NCBI GenBank assembly: GCA_000717735.1 | Contig: JOBE01000072.1 | Location: 1 to 42,305, forward strand | DNA length: 42,305 nt | Source: Streptomyces griseoluteus | GTDB lineage: Bacteria; Actinomycetota; Actinomycetes; Streptomycetales; Streptomycetaceae | Direction: 5' to 3' | Part shown: in pieces, positions 9,954-18,832 of the stretch | Layout: each line of letters opens with the position of its first letter | Position numbering within the stretch: position 1 is the first letter of the stretch | Notes under the pieces: model-generated | Databases searched by the model: none | Seen by the model: only the letters and a program-made list of their open reading frames with translations | What the model was told of the DNA's origin: nothing | Program-made: the position numbers and the translations under genes

Positions 9954-10966
9954 GGTGTCGCGTCCCCCTGGTCCTGCGGTGCCTGCTGGTTCTGACCCTG
10001 GTTCAGGCCCTGGTTCTGCGTCTGGTTCTCGCCCTGGTTCTGCTGGTTCGCCTGGCCCTCCGGTGGCGGTGGCGTGACCGTGACGGTGACGGTCGGCGCG
10101 GGCTTGGGCTTCTGCGGCAGGACCGTGTCGCGCGGGTCGGAGGGCGGGGCCTGGACGACGACGCCGACGATGTCGAGCTTGGTGAAGCCGACGTACGGGC
10201 GGACGTAGACGTTACGGGTCAGGCCGCCGCCCGCCGGGTCGACACGGACGATCTCGCCGACCGGGACGCCGGGCACGAAGGGCCTGTCGCCCGCGGAGCC
10301 GAAGGTGACGAGCCGGTCGCCGGCCTTCACCTTGGCCTTGCCGTTGAGGAGCTGGACGAGCAGCGGCCGGTCGCCCTGGCCGGTGGCGAAGCCGAGTTCG
10401 TTCGACTTCTCCATGCGGGTGCCGACGGTGAAGTCGGGGTCGTTGGCCAGGAGGACCGTGGAGGTCGAGGGGCCGACGGTGGTCACGCGCCCGACGAGCC
10501 CCGAGCCGTTGAGGACGGTCATGTCCCGCTGGACGCCGTCGCGCGCGCCGATGTCGATGGTGACGGTCCAGGAGAAGCCCTGGGCCGCTCCTATGGCGAT
10601 GACCTGCGCGCCCTTGATGCCGTACTGCCCGGCACCGGCGGTCTTCAGGATGGAGTCGAGTTCACGCAGCCGGTTGCGGTTGCGGTCGTCGCTGCCGAGT
10701 TCGGCCTTGAGCTCGGCGTTCTCCTTCTCCAGGGCGGCGATCCGGGTGTGCCGCTCGCCGGAGTCCCGGACCGCGCCTATGGCGTTGCCGATGGGATCGA
10801 CGGCGGCCGCCACACCGTTCTCGACCGGCCCGAAGACCGCCGCTGCGGCCTGCCGGGCACCGTCGACGGGTGACTCCTGACCGCCGCGGATGTCCACCGT
10901 GATCAGTGCGAACGCGATGGCGATCAGCAGCACCAGGAGCAGCCGGCTCTCTCGTGTGTCCCTCAC
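9950..10966 (-). CDS. mreC: Rod shape-determining protein MreC
   Basis: 338 residues from the GTG at 10966, which has AGGAAAGG upstream. The longer open frame to 11233 overlaps mreB and was rejected. The layout is one N-terminal membrane segment (RLLLVLLIAIAFALITVDIRG), a short coiled coil (HTRIAALEKENAELKAELGS), then the two beta-barrel MreC core (VIAIGAAQGFSWTVTIDIGA, GLVGRVTTVGPSTSTVLL). After about residue 290 it has a proline/threonine linker and a Gln/Asn/Gly-rich tail of NQGxNQ repeats. MreC is the extracytoplasmic scaffold linking MreB to PBP2 and RodA. It overlaps mreD by 4 nt and lies 100 bp after mreB. Confidence 0.95.
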   Translation of the reverse strand: MRDTRESRLLLVLLIAIAFALITVDIRGGQESPVDGARQAAAAVFGPVENGVAAAVDPIGNAIGAVRDSGERHTRIAALEKENAELKAELGSDDRNRNRLRELDSILKTAGAGQYGIKGAQVIAIGAAQGFSWTVTIDIGARDGVQRDMTVLNGSGLVGRVTTVGPSTSTVLLANDPDFTVGTRMEKSNELGFATGQGDRPLLVQLLNGKAKVKAGDRLVTFGSAGDRPFVPGVPVGEIVRVDPAGGGLTRNVYVRPYVGFTKLDIVGVVVQAPPSDPRDTVLPQKPKPAPTVTVTVTPPPPEGQANQQNQGENQTQNQGLNQGQNQQAPQDQGDATP

Positions 10967-11016
10967 GTGCGGCGGCCGTGCCTTTCCTCGTGGTTCCGTG
11001 GTTCGGTTGTTCGGCT

Positions 11017-11061
11017 GTGCGGGTGAAGCGCGTGCGGGTGAAGCGCGTACGGGTGAAACGC
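11017..11061. repeat. Three 15-bp tandem repeats in the mreB-mreC intergenic region
   Basis: GTGCGGGTGAAGCGC occurs at 11017-11031 and 11032-11046, with a two-mismatch copy (GTACGGGTGAAACGC) at 11047-11061. They end 5 bp before the mreB stop codon (11067-11069) and fill much of the 100-bp gap to mreC. Function is unknown; they could modulate read-through from mreB to mreC or simply be slippage repeats. Confidence 0.85.
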
Positions 11062-11066
11062 CGTCC

Positions 11067-12086
11067 CTAGCGGCGCGGCTGGGCGTCCAGGACCTGCTGG
11101 AGGGCCTCGAACTCCTCCACGCACTTGCCGGAACCGAGCGCCACCGAGTCCAGCGGGTCCTCGGCGATGTGGATCGGCATGCCGGTCTCACGGCGGAGGC
11201 GTTCGTCGAGGCCGCGCAGCAGGGCGCCGCCACCTGTGAGAACGATGCCGCGGTCCATCACGTCACCGGACAGCTCCGGCGGGCACTTGTCGAGGGTGGT
11301 CTTCACGGCGTCGACGATCGCGTTGACCGGCTCCTCGATGGCCTTGCGGACCTCGGCGGCGGAGATGACGACCGTCTTGGGGAGGCCGGAGACGAGGTCG
11401 CGGCCGCGGATCTCGGTGTGCTCGTCGTTGTCGAGGTCGTACGCGGAGCCGATGGTGATCTTGATCTGCTCGGCGGTCCGCTCACCGAGGAGGAGCGAGT
11501 ACTCCTTCTTGATGTGCTGGATGATCGCGTTGTCCAACTCGTCGCCGGCGACCCGGATCGACTGTGCCGTGACGATTCCTCCGAGGGAGATGACCGCGAC
11601 CTCGGTGGTGCCGCCGCCGATGTCGACGACCATGTTGCCGGTGGCCTCGTGGACCGGGAGGCCCGCGCCGATGGCCGCCGCCATGGGCTCCTCGATGATG
11701 TGCACCTGGCGGGCACCGGCCTGGGTCGAGGCCTCGATGACGGCGCGGCGCTCGACTCCGGTGATGCCGGAGGGCACGCAGACGACGACGCGGGGGCGGG
11801 CCAGGTAGCGGCGCTTGTGGATCTTGAGGATGAAGTAGCGGAGCATCCGCTCGGTGATCTCGAAGTCGGCGATGACGCCGTCCTTCAGGGGCCGGACCGC
11901 GACGATGTTGCCGGGGGTCCGGCCGATCATCTTCTTCGCCTCGGAGCCGACCGCGAGGATTCCGCCGGTGTTGGTGTTGATGGCGACGACGGACGGCTCG
12001 TTCAGGACGATGCCTCGACCCCTCACGTACACCAGCGTGTTGGCGGTCCCGAGGTCGACAGCCATGTCACGGCCGATGAACGACAT
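11067..12086 (-). CDS. mreB: Rod shape-determining protein MreB (actin homologue)
   Basis: 339 residues from the ATG at 12086 ([20 protein letters not shown]). The actin-fold phosphate-1 motif is [11 protein letters not shown]. Phosphate-2 is [15 protein letters not shown], and the adenosine motif region is [22 protein letters not shown] lies 6 nt upstream of this ATG; a second in-frame ATG at 12107 (MGNKGNS...) has no good ribosome site. MreB polymers organise wall synthesis; in Streptomyces they matter mainly for spore wall integrity. It is the first gene of the mreBCD-mrdA-rodA cluster, with its promoter presumably in 12087-12237. Confidence 0.97.
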   Translation of the reverse strand: MSFIGRDMAVDLGTANTLVYVRGRGIVLNEPSVVAINTNTGGILAVGSEAKKMIGRTPGNIVAVRPLKDGVIADFEITERMLRYFILKIHKRRYLARPRVVVCVPSGITGVERRAVIEASTQAGARQVHIIEEPMAAAIGAGLPVHEATGNMVVDIGGGTTEVAVISLGGIVTAQSIRVAGDELDNAIIQHIKKEYSLLLGERTAEQIKITIGSAYDLDNDEHTEIRGRDLVSGLPKTVVISAAEVRKAIEEPVNAIVDAVKTTLDKCPPELSGDVMDRGIVLTGGGALLRGLDERLRRETGMPIHIAEDPLDSVALGSGKCVEEFEALQQVLDAQPRR

Positions 12087-12238
12087 TGAGTTCCCCTTGT
12101 TTCCCATGGCTAAGGGTGGTGCGGCGTGGAGTTTTCCATCGTAGTGCCGCCCGCCCGGATACCGCGCGGTGGTCCACCTCTGTACAGGTGACGGAAGGAC
12201 GCGGCGATCCGTTCCCGCCATCGGCGTTCATATGCCTG

Positions 12239-12266
12239 GGGGCGACCGAATTCCTTCGGTCGCCCC
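12239..12266 (-). terminator. Terminator after ndk
   Basis: A perfect 12-bp stem GGGGCGACCGAA/TTCGGTCGCCCC with a TTCC loop lies 43 bp past the ndk stop. The remaining gap 12087-12238 should hold the mreB promoter; I could not assign it. Confidence 0.85.
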
Positions 12267-12309
12267 ACAGGGTCCTGCGTTCGGCTGACGCCGGGTCAGT
12301 CTCTTCGCG

Positions 12310-12723
12310 TCAGACGAGACCCGGGAAGAAGATCTTCAGCTCGCGGAGGGCGGACTCCTCCGAGTCGGACGCGTGGATCAGGTTCTCCCGGACGATGGTG
12401 CCGAAGTCGCCGCGGATGGAGCCGGGGGCGGCGGCGATCGGGTCGGTCGGGCCGGCCAGCTGGCGGACGCCCTCGATGACCCGCTCGCCCTCGACGACGA
12501 GCGCCACGACGGGACCGGAGGCCATGAAGCCCATCAGCGGCTCGTAGAAGGGCTTGCCCTTGTGCTCGCCGTAGTGCAGCTCCAGGGTCTCCTGGTCCAG
12601 CTCGCGCAGCTCCAGGGCCGCCAGGGTCCAGCCGGCCTTGCGCTCGATACGGCCGATGATCTCGCCGACCAGGCCACGGCGGACGGCGTCGGGCTTGAGC
12701 AGGACGAGCGTGCGCTGGCTCAC
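12310..12723 (-). CDS. ndk: Nucleoside diphosphate kinase
   Basis: 137 residues, the normal length for the family. It begins MSQRTLVLLKPDAVRRGLVG, with KPDAV the typical first strand and phosphate-binding lysine. The active-site block is NLIHASDSEESA, where the histidine near residue 115 is the phosphorylated residue. The enzyme passes the gamma phosphate of ATP to NDPs and dNDPs in the cytoplasm. The GTG at 12723 has a GAAGGAG site 7 nt upstream. It is followed by its own terminator and preceded by a possible terminator at 12749-12780, so it is probably monocistronic. Confidence 0.98.
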   Translation of the reverse strand: MSQRTLVLLKPDAVRRGLVGEIIGRIERKAGWTLAALELRELDQETLELHYGEHKGKPFYEPLMGFMASGPVVALVVEGERVIEGVRQLAGPTDPIAAAPGSIRGDFGTIVRENLIHASDSEESALRELKIFFPGLV

Positions 12724-12748
12724 GGGGGAACTCCTTCGGAAAAGCGGT

Positions 12749-12780
12749 GTGCGGGACCTCCGAGGCTACAGGCCCCGCAC
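12749..12780 (-). terminator. Possible terminator after the DUF4233-like gene
   Basis: A 7-bp inverted repeat GTGCGGG/CCCGCAC with an 18-nt loop starts about 10 bp past the stop at 12790. It is weak compared with the other terminators here. Confidence 0.35.
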
Positions 12781-12789
12781 GCCCCTCGA

Positions 12790-13155
12790 TTACGCAGCGT
12801 CAGGCCCTGCCGAGGCCCCGGCGGTCTGCGCCTCGGCCCAGCGGGCCTTGATGTCGTCGATCCGACGCCCGTAGTGCACCGAGGCCCACCACAGGCCGGC
12901 GAAGACCGCGCCCAGGAAGAACATGGTCGGGACGAAGAAGCCGCTGAGGACCAGGCCGATCTGGAGGGCCCAGCCGAGCTGCACCCCGCCGGGCCGGGTC
13001 ACCATCCCGCACAGCAGCACCGAGAAGACCATCGCGACACCGCAGACCCACCAGACGGTGGACGTCGCGAGGCTGTCGTCCTTCATGGCGACGAGCCCGG
13101 CGAAACCGATCACGAAGAACTCGCCGATGAGCGTCGACGAACAGAGCGTGCGCAT
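12790..13155 (-). CDS. DUF4233-like small integral membrane protein
   Basis: 121 residues with four hydrophobic helices (LIGEFFVIGFAGLVAM, TVWWVCGVAMVFSVLLCGM, LGWALQIGLVLSGFFVPTMF, FLGAVFAGLWWASVHYG). It ends in a charged cytoplasmic tail, GRRIDDIKARWAEAQ. From memory, DUF4233 proteins follow folC in actinobacteria, which matches the placement here: the start at 13155 is 5 bp after the folC stop, with GAAGGGGC inside the folC end. Function is unknown. A role in exporting or supporting folate metabolism would be a guess from the neighbour only. Confidence 0.85.
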   Translation of the reverse strand: MRTLCSSTLIGEFFVIGFAGLVAMKDDSLATSTVWWVCGVAMVFSVLLCGMVTRPGGVQLGWALQIGLVLSGFFVPTMFFLGAVFAGLWWASVHYGRRIDDIKARWAEAQTAGASAGPDAA

Positions 13156-13160
13156 ACCGT

Positions 13161-14660
13161 TCAGCCCCTTCGCAGCAGCAGCCGGGCGTCGCCGACCGTG
13201 AAGATCGAACCGGTCACCAGGACACCCGCGCCGCCGTACTCGGCCTCTTCCTCCGCGAGGGTGATGGCCGCCTCGATGGCGTCCGGCAGCCGCGGCTCGA
13301 CGACGACCCGGTCCTCGCCGAAGACCTCGACCGCGGCCGCGGCGAGCACGTCCACGTCCGTGGCCCGCGGGTTGGAGTTCGCCGTGATCACGACCTCCGC
13401 GAAGATCGGCTCGAAGGCCTCGAGGAGACCCTTGGCGTCCTTGTCGCCGCTCGTGGAGACCACGCCGATGAGCCGCGAGAAGCCGAAGGCCTCAGCTACG
13501 CCCTCCGCCGTCGCCCGCGCGCCGTGCGGGTTGTGCGCGGCGTCCAGGAGCACCGTCGGGGAGGTACGGACGATCTCAAGGCGTCCGGGCGAGGCCACCT
13601 GGGCGAAGGCCCGGCGGACCGTGTCCTGGTCCAGGGTCCTGGCGTGGTCGGCGCCGATGCCGAAGAAGGCCTCGACCGCCGCGAGCGCCACCGCCGCGTT
13701 GTGCGCCTGGTAGGCGCCGTGCAGCGGCAGGAAGACGTTCTCGTACTCGCCGCCCAGACCGCGCAGGGTCAGGAGCTGCCCGCCGACCGCGACCTCGCGG
13801 GAGACGATGCCGAACTCCATGCCCTCGCGGGCGACGGTGGCGTCCGCCTCAACGGCCTTCTTGAGCAGGACCTGCGCCGCGTCCACCGGCTGCTGCGCCA
13901 GGATCACGGTCGCGCCCTGCTTGATGATCCCGGACTTCTCGCCGGCGATCTCGCCGGTCGTCCCGCCGAGCCGGTCGGTGTGGTCGAGGTCGATCGGGGT
14001 GACGACGGCGACGGAGGCGTCGATGACGTTCGTCGCGTCCCAGGTACCGCCCATGCCCACCTCGACGACGGCCACGTCGACCGGGGCGTCGGCGAAGGCC
14101 GCGTACGCCATTCCGGTGAGGACCTCGAAGAAGGAGAGCCGGTACTCCTCGCGGGCGTCGACCAGTTCCACGTACGGCTTGACGTCCTGGTACGTCTCGA
14201 CGAACCGCTCGGCGGAGATCGGGGCGCCGTCCAGGCTGATCCGCTCGGTGATGGTCTGCACGTGCGGCGAGGTGTACCGCCCGGTGCGGAGCTCGAAGGC
14301 GCCGAGCAGGGCCTCGATCATGCGGGCCGTCGACGTCTTGCCGTTGGTGCCGGTGATGTGGATCGAGGGGTACGCGCGCTGCGGGTCGCCGAGGACGTCC
14401 ATCAGGGCCGCGATCCGGGTGACCGAGGGCTCCAGCTTGGTCTCGCCCCAGCGGGTGGACAGCTCCGTCTCGACCTCGCGCAGCGCCTTGTCCAGCTCCG
14501 GGTCCTCGGGACGGCCGGGCACGGGGTCGCCCGGGGGCGGTCCGGCCTGCGTGCGCAGGGTACGGCTGCCGGCCTCGATCACCGCGAGGTCGGGGTCTCG
14601 GTCTGTCTCGGCGTCGACGATGTCGTCGAACTGGTCACTCGGGTCGCTCGGCTCGCTCAC
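13161..14660 (-). CDS. folC: Dihydrofolate synthase / folylpolyglutamate synthase
   Basis: 499 residues. The Mur-ligase fold P-loop HITGTNGKTSTARMIEALL lies near residue 105, and further family blocks are RYTSPHVQTITERISLDG, VEVGMGGTWDATNV, SGIIKQGA and VLLDAAHNPHGARAT. It ligates glutamate to dihydropteroate and folates using ATP. The first 60 residues are an acidic, probably disordered extension. The GTG start at 14660 has no strong ribosome site. The truncated kinase frame upstream runs 26 bp into this gene, and a dispersed repeat lies 70 bp upstream, so the folC promoter region has been rearranged relative to a simple valS-folC arrangement. Confidence 0.96.
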   Translation of the reverse strand: MSEPSDPSDQFDDIVDAETDRDPDLAVIEAGSRTLRTQAGPPPGDPVPGRPEDPELDKALREVETELSTRWGETKLEPSVTRIAALMDVLGDPQRAYPSIHITGTNGKTSTARMIEALLGAFELRTGRYTSPHVQTITERISLDGAPISAERFVETYQDVKPYVELVDAREEYRLSFFEVLTGMAYAAFADAPVDVAVVEVGMGGTWDATNVIDASVAVVTPIDLDHTDRLGGTTGEIAGEKSGIIKQGATVILAQQPVDAAQVLLKKAVEADATVAREGMEFGIVSREVAVGGQLLTLRGLGGEYENVFLPLHGAYQAHNAAVALAAVEAFFGIGADHARTLDQDTVRRAFAQVASPGRLEIVRTSPTVLLDAAHNPHGARATAEGVAEAFGFSRLIGVVSTSGDKDAKGLLEAFEPIFAEVVITANSNPRATDVDVLAAAAVEVFGEDRVVVEPRLPDAIEAAITLAEEEAEYGGAGVLVTGSIFTVGDARLLLRRG

Positions 14661-15939
14661 GGACCCAGTCTACGGAGGGGTACCGACAGGACGATGGACC
14701 CACCCCTTTCGGGACTTTCGGTCCACCCCCAGGGCCTGTCGTTTGGATCAGGCCGGATGAGGGAGCGGGATCCGGTGCCGTGGATCGCAAGGCGGAGGAG
14801 GGCGCCATGGCGGAGCCATGGCAACCGACGACAACGCCCTCCTGGCGGGCCGTGAGCGTGCCGCCCATGCTGGTGACCCGCTCCTCCATGGAGAGCAGGC
14901 CGGTGCCGGTCGAGACGGGGACCGGGTCCGGTGGGGTCTTCGGCAGCGGGTTGCGCACCTCGATCCGCAGGCCGGGGCCCTGCACCCTGATCTCGACCGA
15001 CACCGGCAGGCCCGGCGCGTGCTTGGCCGCGTTCGTCAGGCACTCCTGGACGACCCGGTGGACGGCCGCCTGGCGCAGCGGCGACAGCGCCTTGGCCTCC
15101 TCGGCGACCGCGAGCTCCACGGGGCTGCCCATCCGCTCGCTCTCCCCCGCGAGCGCGGCGAGCCCTTCGAGACCGGGGGTGGCCGCGTCCCGGTCGGCCC
15201 GGCGCACGATCGTCTCGTTGAGCATCAGATGGGCGCGCCGGGCGGTGTCCGCGAGTTCCTCGAAGTCCTTCTGGTGGGCGTCTCCCCCGGCCCGTACGGC
15301 GAGGACCTCGGCCCGTACCGCCAGGACGGTCAGTTCTCGGCCGACCAGGTCGTGGACGTCCCGGCCGACGGAGATCCGCTCCTCCTGGACGGCCTGCCGG
15401 GCGGCGGCCTCGCGCCGCTGGGCCTCCAGGGCCCGGACGAGGTCCTGCCGGTACGCGGCGACGCCGACGCCCGCCGCGAGGACGCCGATCGGGACGACCA
15501 GGCTCAGGAAGTCGCTGAGGGTGTCGCCCTGCCGGGCGTGCCAGCCGGGCGCCCGGAAGAGCGCGTAGGCCACGCCGACGTACAGCAGGGTCGCGACGAC
15601 GGCGGCGCGGCGCCCCCGGAACCGGCCGATGGAATACAGCGCGAACTGGATCATGGTCAGTTCGTGCAGCCAGCCCAGCAGGGCCAGCGCCACCAGATAG
15701 GGGATCACCGGCAGTCGGCGCCGGAGCACCAGGGTCGCCGCTCCGGCCGCGAGCACCAGCGTGGCGGTGAGGCCGGTGAGGGAGTTGTCGCCGCGGGCGA
15801 GCCCCGGCACGTCCAGGAGCATGAGGGCGAAGGCGCTGAGGGCGGCGACGACGTCGAGCGCGCGGGGCGTGCCGGCCCATCGGTCCACGCGGCGGCGCAG
15901 CGCGGGGACGGCGCGGAGGCGGAGCATGCCTTCCATCAT
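14635..15939 (-). CDS. Sensor histidine kinase (HisKA_3 type), 3' end replaced by repeat sequence
   Basis: The product has several N-terminal membrane segments (residues about 25-165) and a HisKA_3 dimerisation domain with the phospho-accepting His in GRDVHDLVGREL. Its HATPase domain has the N-box-like VVQECLTNAAKHAPG and the G-box STGTGLLSMEERVTSMGG. After LTARQEG, where the last strand of the domain should follow, the frame enters a dispersed repeat (14730-14837). It then reads about 65 foreign residues (VVVGCHGSAMAPSSALRST...) before stopping inside folC. No response regulator is adjacent, although this class is usually paired with a LuxR-type partner. The gene is probably damaged. Start is uncertain: ATGs at 15939, 15936 and 15927 are all possible. 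Confidence 0.75.
   Translation of the reverse strand: MMEGMLRLRAVPALRRRVDRWAGTPRALDVVAALSAFALMLLDVPGLARGDNSLTGLTATLVLAAGAATLVLRRRLPVIPYLVALALLGWLHELTMIQFALYSIGRFRGRRAAVVATLLYVGVAYALFRAPGWHARQGDTLSDFLSLVVPIGVLAAGVGVAAYRQDLVRALEAQRREAAARQAVQEERISVGRDVHDLVGRELTVLAVRAEVLAVRAGGDAHQKDFEELADTARRAHLMLNETIVRRADRDAATPGLEGLAALAGESERMGSPVELAVAEEAKALSPLRQAAVHRVVQECLTNAAKHAPGLPVSVEIRVQGPGLRIEVRNPLPKTPPDPVPVSTGTGLLSMEERVTSMGGTLTARQEGVVVGCHGSAMAPSSALRSTAPDPAPSSGLIQTTGPGGGPKVPKGVGPSSCRYPSVDWVRERAERPE
14730..14837 (+). repeat. Dispersed palindromic repeat, copy 1 (one end missing)
   Basis: Starts CAGGGCCTGTCGTTTGGATC and ends CAACCGACGACAACGC. About 97 of 109 aligned positions match the reverse complement of 25221-25329. 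The homology stops exactly where histidine-kinase coding sequence begins, and the second terminal repeat found in copy 2 is absent. Confidence 0.85.
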
Positions 15940-16020
15940 CCAGGGTCTTTCGGCCCGACGCCGTGGACCTGAAGTCCCGTCTGTTGTGAGTTCGGGCACT
16001 TCGTCCGACTTGGGGGTGTA

Positions 16021-16066
16021 CGCGAAGGGGCCCGGAAACCGTGTACCGGTTCCGGGCCCCTTCGCG
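16021..16066 (-). terminator. Terminator after valS
   Basis: A 19-bp stem (CGCGAAGGGGCCCGG.../...CCGGGCCCCTTCGCG) with one bulged base and a short loop lies 7 bp past the valS stop. It insulates the kinase gene from valS, so the kinase should have its own promoter in about 15940-16020. Confidence 0.9.
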
Positions 16067-16072
16067 TACGGG

Positions 16073-18694
16073 TCAGGCCTGCGGGAGGCTCGCCAGCTGG
16101 GCCTCGATGCGGGCGATGTCCTCGTCCGCCTTGGCGAGGCGGGTACGGATCTTGTCGACCACGTTGTCCGGGGCCTTGGCGAGGAAGGCCTCGTTGCCGA
16201 GCTTCCCGTTCGCCTGGGCCTTCTCCTTCTCGGCGGCGGCGAGGTCCTTCGCGAGGCGCTTGCGCTCCGCGGCCACGTCGATGGTGCCCGACAGGTCGAG
16301 CGCGACGGTGGCCCCCGCGACCGGCAGGGAGGCGGTGGCGGCGAAGCCCTCGCCCTCCGGCTGGAGGCGCAGCAGCTGGCGGATGGCCGCTTCGTGCGGG
16401 GCGAGCGCGGTGCCGGCCACGTCGAGACGGGCGGGAACCTTCTGGCCGGGCTGGAGGCCCTGGTCCGAGCGGAACCGGCGGACCTCGGTGACGACCTGCT
16501 GAACGAGCTCGATCTCCCGCTCGGCGGCCTCGTCGCGGAAGCCACTGTCCTTGGGCCAGTCGGCGACGACGAGGGACTCGCCGCCGGTGAGCGTGGTCCA
16601 GAGCGTCTCCGTCACGAACGGGACGATCGGGTGCAGCAGGCGCAGCATGACGTCCAGGACCTCGCCGAGGACCCGGCCGGAGACCTTGGCCTGCTCGCCG
16701 CCCGCGAAGAACGTGGTCTTGGACAGTTCGACGTACCAGTCGAAGACCTCGTCCCACGCGAAGTGGTAGAGGGCGTCGGCGAGCTTCGCGAACTGGTAGT
16801 CGTCGTAGAACGCGTCGACCTCGGCGACCGTCTTGTTGAGACGGGAGAGGATCCACCGGTCCGTGGCGGACATCTGCGACGCGTCGGGCAGCGGGCCCTC
16901 GACCGTCGCGCCGTTCATCAGCGCGAAGCGGGTCGCGTTCCAGATCTTGTTGGCGAAGTTGCGGGACGCCTTGACCCAGTCCTCGCCGATCGGGACGTCG
17001 ACGCCCGGGTTGGCGCCGTTGGCCAGGGTGAAGCGGACGGCGTCGGAGCCGTACTCGTCCATCCAGTCCAGCGGGTTGACCACGTTGCCGAAGGACTTCG
17101 ACATCTTCTTGCCGTTCTGGTCACGGACCATGCCGTGCAGGGCGATGGTGTGGAACGGCGGGGTGCCGTCCATAGCGTACAGACCGAACATCATCATCCG
17201 GGCGACCCAGAAGAAGAGGATGTCGTAGCCGGTGACCAGGACGGAGTTCGGATAGAACTTCTCGAGGCTCTCGGTCCGCTCGGGCCAGCCGAGCGTGGAG
17301 AACGGCCACAGGCCGGAGGAGAACCAGGTGTCCAGGACGTCCGTGTCCTGGTGCCAGCCCTCGCCCGTCGGCGGCTGCTCGTCCGGTCCGACGCAGACCA
17401 CTTCGCCGTTCGGGCCGTACCAGACGGGGATGCGGTGGCCCCACCACAGCTGGCGCGAGATGCACCAGTCGTGCAGGTTGTCGACCCAGTCGAAGTACCG
17501 CTTCTCCATCTCCTGCGGGTGGATCTTGACCTTGCCGTCGCGGACCGCGTCACCGGCGGCCTGCGCGAGCGGGCCGACCTTGACCCACCACTGCATCGAC
17601 AGGCGCGGCTCGATGGTGGTCTTGCAGCGCGAGCAGTGGCCGACGGAGTGGACGTACGGCCGCTTCTCGGCGACGATCCGGCCCTCGGCGCGCAGGGCGG
17701 CGACGATGGCGGAGCGGGCCTCCAGGCGGTCCAGGCCCTGGAAGGGGCCGTGCACGGTGATGACCGCGCGCTCGTCCATGACGGCGAGGTTCGGCAGGTT
17801 GTGGCGCTGGCCGATCTCGAAGTCGTTGGGGTCGTGCGCCGGGGTCACCTTGACGGCGCCGGTGCCGAACTCGGGGTCGACGTGGGTGTCGGCGACGACC
17901 GGGATCGTGCGGTCGGTCAGCGGCAGCTTGATCTGCTTGCCGACCAGGTGCTTGTACCGCTCGTCGTCGGGGTGGACGGCGACGGCCGTGTCACCGAGCA
18001 TCGTCTCGGCCCGGGTGGTCGCGACGACCAGGGACTCGTCGCCCTCGCCGTACCGGATGGAGACGAGCTCGCCGTCGTCGTCCTGGTACTCGACCTCGAT
18101 GTCCGAGATCGCCGTCAGACAGCGCGGGCACCAGTTGATGATGCGCTCGGCGCGGTAGATCAGCTCGTCGTCGTAGAGCTTCTTGAAGATGGTCTGGACG
18201 GCCTGGGACAGGCCCTCGTCCATGGTGAAGCGCTCACGGGACCAGGCGACGCCGTCACCCAGGCGCTTCATCTGGCCGGAGATCTGGCCGCCGGACTCGG
18301 CCTTCCACTGCCAGACGCGCTCGACGAACGCCTCGCGGCCCAGGTCGTGGCGGGACTTGCCCTCCTTGGCGAGCTCGCGCTCGACGACGTTCTGGGTGGC
18401 GATGCCGGCGTGGTCCATGCCCGGCTGCCACAGCGTCTCGAAGCCCTGCATGCGCTTGCGGCGGGTGAGGGCGTCGATGAGCGTGTGCTCGAAGGCGTGG
18501 CCCAGGTGGAGCGAGCCGGTGACGTTCGGCGGCGGGATGACGATGGTGTACGGCGGCTTCTCGCTCTTCGCGTCCGCCTCGAAGTACCCGCGCTCTACCC
18601 AGCGCTCGTACAGCGGCCCCTCTACCTCGGCCGGCGCGTACTGGGTCGGCAGTTCGGTGGTGGGCGCTGTCTGCTGCTGAGTGTTCTCGGTCAC
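16073..18694 (-). CDS. valS: Valyl-tRNA synthetase
   Basis: 873 residues, class I synthetase. The HIGH-type motif is [18 protein letters not shown] near residue 53, and the KMSKS motif is [18 protein letters not shown]. The editing (CP1) domain is in place, including [16 protein letters not shown] anticodon-domain entry later. A C-terminal coiled-coil arm of about 65 residues ([19 protein letters not shown]) is typical of ValRS. It charges tRNA-Val in the cytoplasm. GTG at 18694 is followed by TENTQQQ. It is divergent from the gene at 18833, with 138 bp between them. Confidence 0.98.
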   Translation of the reverse strand: MTENTQQQTAPTTELPTQYAPAEVEGPLYERWVERGYFEADAKSEKPPYTIVIPPPNVTGSLHLGHAFEHTLIDALTRRKRMQGFETLWQPGMDHAGIATQNVVERELAKEGKSRHDLGREAFVERVWQWKAESGGQISGQMKRLGDGVAWSRERFTMDEGLSQAVQTIFKKLYDDELIYRAERIINWCPRCLTAISDIEVEYQDDDGELVSIRYGEGDESLVVATTRAETMLGDTAVAVHPDDERYKHLVGKQIKLPLTDRTIPVVADTHVDPEFGTGAVKVTPAHDPNDFEIGQRHNLPNLAVMDERAVITVHGPFQGLDRLEARSAIVAALRAEGRIVAEKRPYVHSVGHCSRCKTTIEPRLSMQWWVKVGPLAQAAGDAVRDGKVKIHPQEMEKRYFDWVDNLHDWCISRQLWWGHRIPVWYGPNGEVVCVGPDEQPPTGEGWHQDTDVLDTWFSSGLWPFSTLGWPERTESLEKFYPNSVLVTGYDILFFWVARMMMFGLYAMDGTPPFHTIALHGMVRDQNGKKMSKSFGNVVNPLDWMDEYGSDAVRFTLANGANPGVDVPIGEDWVKASRNFANKIWNATRFALMNGATVEGPLPDASQMSATDRWILSRLNKTVAEVDAFYDDYQFAKLADALYHFAWDEVFDWYVELSKTTFFAGGEQAKVSGRVLGEVLDVMLRLLHPIVPFVTETLWTTLTGGESLVVADWPKDSGFRDEAAEREIELVQQVVTEVRRFRSDQGLQPGQKVPARLDVAGTALAPHEAAIRQLLRLQPEGEGFAATASLPVAGATVALDLSGTIDVAAERKRLAKDLAAAEKEKAQANGKLGNEAFLAKAPDNVVDKIRTRLAKADEDIARIEAQLASLPQA

Positions 18695-18832
18695 CGGGCC
18701 AGTTTAGGGGTGTTGCGGCCCTGTCCTGAAACGCTTTGGTTCGGTAACGGTGTGGCCCCCGCCGCACGGACCACCCGGCGGTTCCGCCAGGATGTTCGGT
18801 AGCCATAAACATTCTGTGAGGGGAACCTGTCG

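Noticed and set aside
10966..11233. Longer mreC reading frame
   Set aside because: It overlaps the mreB coding region and reads through the intergenic repeats; the GTG at 10966 has a good ribosome site.
15942..15952. AGGGTCTTTCG just upstream of the histidine kinase matches the end of the dispersed element
   Set aside because: Only 11 bases match and the following sequence differs, so it may be chance. If real, the kinase would be flanked by element ends in the same orientation.
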